Notes under the pieces: model-generated
Told to the model about the DNA's origin: nothing
Seen by the model: only the letters and a program-made list of their open reading frames with translations
The model's database searches: none
In this document: positions 1 through 11,300 of the stretch, piece after piece
Layout: the number at the start of each line of letters is the position of its first letter
Numbering within the stretch: position 1 is the stretch's first letter
Program-made: the position numbers and the translations under genes
From: Lingula anatina
Taxonomy: Eukaryota > Brachiopoda > Lingulata > Lingulida > Lingulidae
Length of the DNA stretch: 23,294 bases
NCBI RefSeq assembly: GCF_001039355.2
Contig: NW_019773526.1
Span: 1 to 23,294 of the forward strand
Reading direction: 5' to 3'

Positions 1-108
1 TCAACGGTTAAGTCAATAAAAACGAATACATTCGTTATAATTATGCATAAGAACTGCAACAGAAAATGCAAACCTTCATAAAAAATATTTCTTTAACTCG
101 CTACTCAC

Positions 109-304
109 CTTAAAGTAGGAAGAGTAGTCTCGGTGGCAGTGACCGGTGTAGTAATGGTCGCCACACTGTGGCCGATTTTGACCGCGGCAGCACCGACCAG
201 TGACGCCTGTTTATAGCCAAAGAACCGGACTTGTACGCCAAAGTCGTTAGCTCTACTCTTACAATCCCAGAATTCCCCGATACCATGGTAATCATAGGAT
301 ATAC
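109..304 (-). CDS. Exon 29: VWD domain, continues outside the window
   Basis: The exon is 196 nt, phase 1 in and phase 2 out. It encodes ISYDYHGIGEFWDCKS, DFGVQVRFFGYKQ and KIGHSVATITT. The Y-H-G-I-G-E-F-W motif and first Cys are characteristic of the N-terminal half of VWD, which in other proteins mediates multimerisation or stabilises neighbours. The donor is AG|GTGAGT. Only about the first third of the domain is visible; the remainder and any membrane anchor must lie below position 1. Positions 1-108 are intron. Confidence 0.5.
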
Positions 305-2426
305 CTAAGGAATGTTATGATGGATTTGTTATGAGAAAGTGCTTGCTTTGAGTGCATTTCAATGTAATATAAACACAACGCAACAATAATTTTACACTTG
401 TTTACCCTTATTCACTTTTTCTTGTGAAGAACATTTATTTTAGAAGACGTTTGGTATTATCAGGTATTACGTTGTTATCATAAATGAATGAAAAAAGATT
501 ACAAGAAATGCATTCTTTCGCATAACACATTTGGGGAAAAAACTTTCATGCAACTGTATCACATTTAGGTTTCATAAATGTATACACTATATTTCAAATA
601 GGAACGATCTAAATACAACAAAAATGCAATTATAAATGCCTACCGTCTGCTGTCTGTAGGTGAGGATCACCTCCCATGTTCCTTGGCATTCTGACATTAC
701 AACAGACGCCAGTCCAAAACCGTGTGCAAACGCACCTAGAGCTACAGAAGTAACTATGAGGGGTGCAAACGCCGTTGCCGAAACATTCTAAAATAAACAG
801 ACACATTACAATTTGTATTTTGTAAATGTTTAATAAATTTAAATACATGATATCATTTAATCTAAAACAATTCATTTTTTGCAATGCAATGTCTTATATT
901 TGTTAAGGCGGTCCTTGTTTTATCCTATATTACGCGTCAAGCATAAGTGAGAGATGGCATATGTCCAAGTAATATGACAACTTAATTGTAACAATAAGAT
1001 TTAAATAATTGTTAATATTGCACACATATAAGATATAAATATTTATACTTAAACAAAGCGTTTTGGAGATTCAGTCAGTATTTTCAAATCTTTATATAGT
1101 GCATTAAAATAATCTTGACATTTCTACTTATGAAACATTACGTTTTTACCTTGCAACCCGTTGTCTGTCTGTAAACTACAGGGTTCACAGTCCGGCTGGT
1201 CACACTGCTCTCCACGTCGGCCTCGTACACAGGCTGGGTACAGTCCGCACTGGGTCTTCTCACGACAAACACAACGACAGTCTTCCCACACGGGCTCGTA
1301 GGCAGAATCACACACAGGGCAACTAGAGGGATCAAAGACAATATTCATAGATTTGTTTATAACTTTGTCTGTTTCATTATCCAATTCTGATGGCTTATCT
1401 ACATTGACACAAAACATTATACCAAAAGGCTTGTTCACATACGTGTATATTCGTATATACTCCAAATTATATAACAAGGGACCCTTGCACACATTGTATT
1501 AACCGCAATGTCTATATTATGTTCTCACACGCCATTGGGGCAGTTGCACGCGTAAAAAGCTAAGTCTGGTGTGTAAAATGTCATAGCAGCTCCTCTAAGA
1601 TCCCATATCAAAGGAGATGAATCGATTCTATTATGCAGGCAGCAACAAACTTACATGTCATTCGGGCAGTCACACGTTCCGTCACTAGATATGAGCGAGT
1701 CCTGACAGTTGTTACATTTGCATGGGCAATGACAGCCACCGTCTGGTTTAATGGTACCGTCATCTCCATTTGCACACTCACAGCCACACTACAGAAATGC
1801 AGTAAATAGTGCTGATATTAATTACATTTATACGTTTAAATATTGCATATTTGTGTTGTTTTTATGTCACAAAGGAAAGATAACAGAAATCAATGGTATT
1901 TCTCTATATTGTACGAAATAAAAGTAAAAAAAACTTTCTTTTTGCTTTCACAGTTTCCGATTACCTAATGTTCCTTTTCTCAAAGCAAAATTTGACTGAA
2001 TCACAATATGCAACTATACTGCATTAACCAAATCTAAACTTACGACCTAAATCGGAAGCGAACACTATATCAGGACACTGTAAATATATACCGTGAATAT
2101 ATACTGTGAATATATACCGTACCCAACACTTTCCGTCCATGTCCATCTCTCGTGGCCAGCCGTCCGCGCAGTAACATGGACATGCAGGCTGGGAAGGGTC
2201 CTTGGTGACCACCTTCTTAGTTTTACCATCTGGACACATGTCACATTGGCACGAGTTGTCATGCTGTGGATTAATACAATCTTAATGTAGTGTTTCACTT
2301 TTCGCTTACATAATACGAATAAAGACAAAGCCACGTTTATCCAATCATTTTTAAATACACGAATTTGGATTAACGGATTTGGCTGACACCGCAAATGCCA
2401 TACGCACTAACATCCATGTGCAACAT

Positions 2427-2473
<47 letters not shown>

Positions 2474-5329
2474 TTTTGCACAAATATGCGTACTGGGGAG
2501 TATATTCTTTATATATAATCAATGAATTTGGCCTGGTTGTTACACAATTGTAATTTGCGCTTTCTCCAACTCGAAGAAGGTGAAAAAACATGCGGGTCAG
2601 AATCTTTATACCGTGAAAATTACCTTAATACTGCTATTTCCATTGGGACAAGTACAGCGATCAGGATCAAGATGACACGTGTTAGCTGACAAGGCTGGTT
2701 TACAATACCTGCAATAAACACATTGTTTATTATATAATTGATCTCATCACAACCTTAGAAACAGTCGGAGAATGGATAATTTGTTGGGGACCCCTTCAGA
2801 TAACTCATAAGTAAAATAAAAAATGACTTGAACCCAATAAAGAAGTGAAAAAGCAATAGTCAGTATACTATATCTATAGACATATAAATATATCAGCCAT
2901 ATCCAAATAAAATAAAATTTGGAAAAAACAAAGCGATTGCCATCAAGACGAAGAAACGCTTTGAGAAAAACGTTGTATCATCCACTAGTACATGGCAACC
3001 CATAACGTTTGACCGGAAAATACAATTAGAAATGAAAATGCTATTCCATTTATCCGAGCATTAAATATATGGTGTGTTACGAACCCCAACTGCCCAAAGT
3101 AAATACTTTTGGGCCCACTAGCTTCATTTTCCTTGCAAATCATGCCATGATTTGAAGATTTACAGCCAAACGTTTATCCTATCCATGTGATGAGTTGGCC
3201 AGCCAATAAGAGCCGCCCTCAAATTGACACCCACTCTCTTGTGACCTTGACTGTTACTATCAAAGGAAAACTACGCGTGTGAATACTGCTGTGCAACCAA
3301 TTCAATCCCATCAAAAACAAGTCATAAACCTACGCTATAGTTTGTACCGAACCAGGCACAAACACGCTGTCTTCGAGGCTTGAGAAAAGCGCCCACGACA
3401 ATTTTAAGCGAAGCCACCCAGCGTCATTTCTGTTCCCCGGACCCGCTCTGTGGACCACAAGGTGGTCGCCTTCACGTCCGACACAGGCATTAGAACACGT
3501 GGTTATGTCTAAACTGTCCGTGAGAGGAGCTGTAGTCGTGTATGTGATGGTCTCCGAGTGACTGCTGACATTGGGATCTGAAACAAAAACGGTATGTTCC
3601 AGAATACTTGTATCTACAGTATATTAATGCGTATGAGTAACATATCAAGCGCATGTTAACGTGCATCAACGTACCGTGTAGCGTGCATCAATGTATGGGT
3701 AGGTATGAGTACTGTATATTAGCGAGCACCACGTATGGGCGAATGTGTTTCTTAGGCCTATATGAGCGCGCAAGTACCGCTTTTGAACCGCAGCAACGGT
3801 TGCCTGCGTAATCGAAACTTTGACCACGTAGGTCTAACGAACTCCTTATAGGAGTATGTGCACATTTTTTCATACGTTAGTGCTACACGCTTGAGTGTGA
3901 CAGTGCTTAAATTAAGCGGCTGTTGGCTACCGCCGCTGCCCACGTGGTTCTGAGTGGACGATATAGTGGACACTATAGATAAAACGCTTTTCAAACAAAC
4001 GTATGGCTGCCTTAGAGGTATATAATGGGACTCAGTAATATAAACACATATAAAGTGTACCATGTATTTCATACCATGTTTTACTGACTGGACTTTGACA
4101 TTAAATAAAATTGCGCATTCTTACCTATCAACTTATTTAGAAAACGAAGACTCAGCGCAGGGCTAACAAGGCTGTAAACTATTGTATCAGAGATAGCGGG
4201 AAACTGCACGTGCAACGCGGGTTCAATCGCAACCTTTATGTTGACATTGCCCATGTCGTCTGCGTGCTGTATGTCATGTGTCACGTCGGTCACCTGGAAA
4301 ATTGATAAAAAAAGATAATTCTTAAACGTGTTCCCCATCAGTCCCATCACCCACGTCCACTTTCAAAGCTTAATTTTTCTTTCCATTTTTAAACTATATA
4401 CAACGTATAATGCGCTACGAATATATCTTAAACAGCAATTATTTGTGTCCTTCCACCTTCACCATTTCGACTTCTTCTTGGCAACTAAATTTTACGTTTT
4501 ACGTGTATTTAATACTTATAAATATGCACATTAACAAATACTGAATAATTAAATTAAGTGTGGTAAAACCTCAGCCCCGCCTTACAGCAGCTCTGGGAAA
4601 TTGCTCCCCGCCGGCTCCATATCTCCAAGTTGCACCTAGAGTTTGCCGGATCCGGCCTCGAGAATGGTGTCGCAATATGCCGGTGCCCTAGAAAAAAGAT
4701 AAATTTTGTGATGATCAAAAATCGAAAAACTTACAAACCAGCAAATAATTCTTTCTTTATTTGTTTTCTGCACTCAAATTTATCAGGATTTGTTTTTCCA
4801 ACAACAGCTAAAACTGGTTAATATCCACTCCAACTCATAACTCTTGATAGAGTGATTCTATTCCAATGTATGAACCGTATGTTTCGATGTTCACTTGAAA
4901 TGAAGTGAAACTTGGGTAAAATAAAAAATATATTAATTTGAATAAATGAGATACATCTATTAAACTGATGTGGCAGTATCCTTAAACCAGTTGTTCTACG
5001 TTCTGATCGTTACACCCAACATAACGTTGTCAGTAACTCACCTGGGTGGCTGCGGTGAAACTGTACTTCATGCTAAGAAGAGCGATATTTAAGGGCAAAC
5101 AGATGTCTTGTGAAATCGCCAGGCAGTACACTCCCAGAGATGTACGTTTAGGGACGAGGTAATGATCTTCAGTTATTTCTGGGGATCTACAAAAAACGGA
5201 CATGCAAATAAATTAGTTACTTTGATAAAATTCACTTCATTATTATTATTATTATTATTATTATCTAAAAATGTTGTGATTTATAACACGAAGTAAATTA
5301 TAAAACAATGACTCATTTCGGTACTTTTG

Positions 5330-5362
<33 letters not shown>

Positions 5363-8300
5363 GTACACTAAGTGACCATACTTGATGAATGCCTCATAAC
5401 TGCTGTTAATATTGTAATCAAGGTTGGCATCCAGTTGGACACCTATCTTCTGTGCTTTGGGAACTGTGGACTGTAGATTGAGCTCCAGTCCTGCCTTCAC
5501 CAATATATCCATATCAACGGTTAGCTGCTTTTGTAAAATTGAAGGTGACTGCAAAACAAATCGTAGTCAAGAATAGTATATTATATGCAGGAATGAAGGA
5601 AATAAGGTAAAACGTGGATATGCTTGGTTACATCAAACAATGCAATATGAAACAAAAATTTGTCATATTAGAAATGCCACCTATAATTTAGCTTTGAAAG
5701 ACTATGCAAAAACACGAATTGGAACCCAACATGCGGTAGGTATTACTGTTGCATTTGCTGTATCTTTACATATGTGCCAGAACTATGCTACCTAACATGT
5801 ATATGCCACACATGTAAGTACCTCAAGCAAATCTCGCGAACATTTTTAAACACTTTAATAGTACAAGACTAACCCCAAACACCGCCTCCTTTTTCAGTGA
5901 TGTAAATATGCCGTCAGTGGAAATTTCGTTGTTCAGCCGTCTGTCGGAGTGGAAAGCAGTGTAAGGAGCAGAGGTCAGCACTGTGTCTGTGGTTATATCC
6001 TGGACTTGGATACATTCCAGGAAAACGTAGTCCCCTTTGGCAAACCTCGAAATAACCTGAACAGAAAAATTGTATATGCGACATCTCATAGACACATTAT
6101 GTTTGGTACCCAAATGCATCAAGGTAAAACTGGCGACTACTTGCTATTTATAATTGTTTTTCATTATATTTTCCATCAACTTATATGCACAATATTGGAA
6201 TACAAGTAACGCATCAATGGTGAATGGTGAATGGTGAATGGTGAATCGGGAAGAGTCAAACTGTGGAATTGATATCGCAATATTACGCCATACAGGTGTA
6301 CCTGACCAAGAAATGCACCGGATGTTCGTCCTGGAATAACGTCACCCTTGACTGGTGTCGCCGTCTGTTGTCTCACCGACTCACTAATGCGCAGGCTTCT
6401 GTCGTTATGTTCTCCGCCGTGGCAGTACATTGTGTTAGATGTGGAGACAGGGGCCGCAGCAATGAAGCTAGAAAAAAACCTGGAGCTTATACGTTTAGCA
6501 CCTTTTCTTAATCAAACTATATAAAGTAATCTGTGTGCCTGAACAGCAAGCATATATAAATGTTTTCAAGTGATGATTTGAAGAGTTGTGAAAAAGGAAA
6601 ACTTATAATTTTCTAATGGACAAAATTACAAAATAATTTCTTTTGAGATGGTAATGATGTCCAAGTTACAGAAATCACTACAGAAGAGGACCCACATGAC
6701 AATTGTGACGTACATTACGTAGTGCACTTCGAATCATTGCAGTTTAGCTGGGACAGAAATTGCTTAACTACTAGTACAAGTAGTAGTGCTTTACTGGGAA
6801 TCCACGCTCGGTTCAAATGCTTCATTAAACAAAGAGATATCACATGTATGAAGGAGTATAAGGTGAGATAGAAAGCAGCTATGCATCATACAGTAATATA
6901 AAATAATACCACTTACTTAAATGACACAGTCTCACTGCACGTCTTCATTTTAGCGTGGTACGTCACAGCATCGGAGTCTGCGACCACATCCTCTACGTCC
7001 TCAAGGAAGCCCTGGCTTTTAGTACCGGCTACCACATCGCCAACGCTAATACCTTGTGACGCACTTTTTGGTAGCAGGATATACTGAGACGCAACAGGTC
7101 TTTTGGTGACGTTGTACCAATGTCCAAGGCATTTGAAGACATTATCATCTGTAATAAAATAGTGCAACTCAAAGCTAAACACGAACATATGCAGTGTCGA
7201 GTATCCAAGTAAAATATATTAATCATTAACCAAATAATCAGAAATGTATTACTTGAAACCGATCAAAGTGAAAGAAAATTACTTTTGATTTACCTTTTAT
7301 AACGTGAACATGGGAGTTGCTAATGTCTGTAGTTTTGAGTGCAGTTTTTAGATTGATTCTTTCTGGCACGTGCTCCAGCGTCCTGTCATCCATGAGAGAA
7401 TGGACGGGAACTGTTTGGTTAAAGTTGGCATATTGAATGACATCTTCCAACGAGGCCCTTACAGCACCAAAATATTGGTAAGTTCCTATAGAAAAGTACA
7501 TACCGTGTATTTTTATCGTTCATCATTATCATCATCATCATATAAATAATGATAAAAATGTGCAACCAAAAGTTGAATGGTATATCTTTAATATGAAATG
7601 TTAATTCTAAGAAAGGCTTATTGGATATTAAAATATTTTCTAAAAAAAACGGTTTCAAAAACTGCATTGAAATTAAAAATTTTGGATGTATTTGATAAAA
7701 TCATAAAAGTTTGCAATGTCTAGCGAACAAGTCTTTTAGGCACTCATTCTCAAATTATCCAGGTCACTGGTCATGATATTTCATTACAAACCATAAAGGC
7801 CAAGTGCAGTTAACTGTTGCGCAATTATAAGTGAAGTTGAAAAATTGTGATACATGCAAAAATGGACTGACCTGTTTGCTTAGTTGAATACACTTTATGC
7901 ATGATTCCTCCAGCTTGCTTGCTGACGATGACAAAGTCCCTGTACCTGGGGTAGTTGATCTTGTCTCTGGTCACGAGGATGGTGTGGCCTATTAAGAAAT
8001 ATGTAGATAAATCTAGAATCACTTTCCAACTCAGATCAACTCCATGCAAAAATGTATGCGTCCTTACTGGGGAAGCGTTCATCTAATTGTACTCTAGAAA
8101 TGTTTCAACAATATAAATTGACGGCTGATCATTGGTTGCAGCGAGAGCACTTCAAAGGCAAAGTAATATCATTGAGCTGATAAACAAGTTGTTTATGCTC
8201 GCCGTTTTGGTTATATACAATTATGACATACTCAACAAGCCTGTACGTTTATTCGTACAAAGTTATCCTTTTGAAAAATATAATTGCTTGTTTACCTCTA

Positions 8301-11300
8301 GCTTCCGAGTTTGATATAGGACACACATACAACGCAGTACTGCCAGGATTAATGACCTTCACGTGTGCGTGTAAGGTCGTATCTAGGGCTCGGTTGCCAT
8401 GGTTATAGTTCGGTCGTACTAAGCCATTTGGGCACTTCTCCATGTCCCATTCACGACACCAGTATGAGAGCTAACCGGTATAAGATGTATAAATAACGTA
8501 TCTTACTACACTCTCAGTACGATTTTAAAATTCATTGAAACAGCCTACTGCAGATACTTCAGGTGATGAGTATTCTTTAAGTTGCTGTATTATATCTCTC
8601 TAACTGTAACGTCATATCACTTTATGGTGTTGCCAGCGACTGAATTACCGGTACACTAACATTTTAAATCAAAATTAAGACATATCATAACCGACTTCTT
8701 TAAAAATAATAGCGCTGCACGGCAAGCGATATGACAAAAACTGGGCATCTTCTGATCAACTGTCAAATTTAAAATAATTGCCACTGATATTCATAATGTG
8801 AAACACATTTTGGGTATGTTTATTGTTAATTGTTTTAATTATTTCGATAAACTTTTACTCACATCGTCACTGAAGCAGGTCTCCACGTCTCTACACCTGT
8901 GGCAGAGCTCATCATTGGAATACCGTATGGTAGAGTTACACTGGCGGTACTCACAGCCGATATACTGAATATACAGCATGTTATAAAACACTGATTATAG
9001 AATTCGGCAAACTTATAAATTACCAGATATACAGGAGACTACAATTATAATACCACACAGCTAATATATAATTGTAATAAAATCTGTATACAATGGATAA
9101 GAAAGATCGATTCATATTCATTTTAAATGAGTTTCCATCGTGTTATTGAACGGACTAAGAATCTTCGGACCACTTAAATGTTTCGAAGTCATTCCAAGTT
9201 CTCCAAAAGTGTATGATCATGATGGCAAAACAATGATGCATTATTATTTTACCTCAATTTGACTAGAACATCCCATGTGGGTGTCTACAGAGAAACAGTC
9301 GTGATAGAACCATGTTCCACACTGCTCATTCCACGGCTGAGACTCGTGGCCTGGTAGACATCTTTGTTTGTGGTCACACCAGCCACATCCGGGCTGTTCA
9401 GTACATGATCTACACGTGCTGTGCACGGGGCAGTAGCTTACTGAACATGCGCGACCCTGTGAATGAGTAAGTGTCATATCATAACAATAAGACATTGAAG
9501 AGATGGGTAATGATCATGTGCATTTAGATACATTGTCTATTTTGTCTTGTATGTCCGTTTGAATCCAGGTATGTGTATATGGTACACTGGATATGTTAAT
9601 ACATCATTTATTTCAATTGGTTTAAAAAATATATACGACTTTTAAGTTAAAACACATACGTGGGAATCGTATCTAAATAAATATATCTATAAATATGAAA
9701 AGGTAAGCTTGGTTAAGTATTAAATTGTTTCCAGCTGGCTAATTTGCATAACTTAAAGAGACAAATGGTGTCTAAGAAAATAGTAAATATTTACCTGCCA
9801 GCCAGGCTGACACTTGCACTGGTTCGGTCCCACACATGACCCGTACTGTCCACACTTGTTCCTGTCTCTACAGTGGTACATGGAGCAGTCCTTCCCTTCC
9901 CAGCCGCGGTTACAGTGGCATAGTTTATCTTTACCACACCGTCCATTGTAGGTACAGCCATTAGGGCACTCGTTTACTATTTGAAATGAATAGAGATCGT
10001 GATGATGTAAAAAAGAAACGCCAAACAGCTTGATTTGAAAACAGGGTGGTGCATTTCGAAGTGCAATGCCACATAAAAGTAAATGATGCAAAGCAAAAAG
10101 GGACATAACAAAACAAAAAGGCAAAAAAGCAACACAGTCTAAATACACGTGCATATTGCTGTTCAAAAGAACATAAATGGAAAATAAATTACATTTTTGT
10201 AATAAAAAAAAAACTTACCCGAAGAACGTATGCATACATATGGAGAAAGTTTGGAACAATCTTCTTTAAATATATTTGCTTCTCCCCCAACCGTTGTCAA
10301 ATTAAACATTGGGCATTTTCCATCCTCCTAGAAATCATAACAAGGATATACCGTAGTTTACACATGCTTATTTCATTAATTTTTACCGATTATTCATCAC
10401 AATTTCAATACCTTTAAATCTTTGGCCATTGTACAATTAATGTGCATCACATACATTCCATCCATTTATTTGATTCACATTGCTTGTGGTGAGTACATCA
10501 GATCATGGCATACCTTATCCCATGTCTCCGTCCATATGCCAAAACTGCGCTCTCCCATCGCACGTGAACGAAGTATGCTCATCACAAAGGCTTGGTCAGA
10601 CTGCGTAATGGGATTCACCAACATGCCATAGTAACCCTTGAACATGTAATATGTACGTGGGTTACTAGAGACAAAAAATAAAAACGGTTTACTTTATACT
10701 AACTATAAATTATCTAATTTAAAATTCTCAATGGAATAACTTCAATTATCAACTTCGGAGCAAAAACTGTTTGTACAAACCTCACACGAAGCCCGAGCTT
10801 GTGTAAAGTTCTGTGCTCCTCCAACATACAGGTAGCACGTTCTGTTGCTCTGCATCCATCCTAAAGAACATGAATCTGGAACAGTTGTATTATATGATTT
10901 ATATAATATGTATTATAAAATATTATCTTTACACCCTGCAGTTAACAAATAAGCCAATTTCCAAAAATCTAGGTCTGAATGGTTTACCAGATGGACATAT
11001 CTGCTCGGCTAAAAAAATGTCTTTTTTACATGTTTCAGACAAAATGCAGGTCGTGAATTAAGCCCCTTGTAAAACGCAGTTCAATTGTTAAAATAATGTA
11101 ACCAAAGGCATTTAATTTTAAAATGCAATTAAAGCATTTTTAAAGATAAAATAAGCAATAATTTAGTGTTTGGGTATATACTGCATATTTGGTGTTTAAA
11201 ATGTCCCACCTCCTTTGTAAGCAGATGGCGAATCCATTATTGGGTTTATAGATACTTTTGGATAAAAAAACCCAGTGTCCGCCTCTCTAATCCTCTGCTT

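Noticed and set aside
1597-1653. Longer version of the optional exon starting at an AG near 1627
   Set aside because: It would leave an intron of about 27 nt after exon 25, too short to be spliced.
3688-4072. Two overlapping minus-strand open frames in intron 21
   Set aside because: Composition is not protein-like, and no phase-compatible AG and GT flank them.
5949-6209. Plus-strand open frame of 86 codons
   Set aside because: Half of it is antisense to exon 18, the remainder is AT-rich intron.
6216-6246. Possible CRISPR-like or regulatory array
   Set aside because: Only a four-copy heptamer without spacers, and the context is eukaryotic.
6764-6790. Small ACTACT...AGTAGT inverted repeat
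   Set aside because: Arms of six to eight bases in AT-rich intron are expected by chance.
8296-9456. Gene boundary between exons 11 and 13
   Set aside because: I looked for a stop codon with poly(A) signal, a new start with signal peptide or a transmembrane segment. None is visible, and exons 10 to 13 join in phase 0. Left as an alternative to test.
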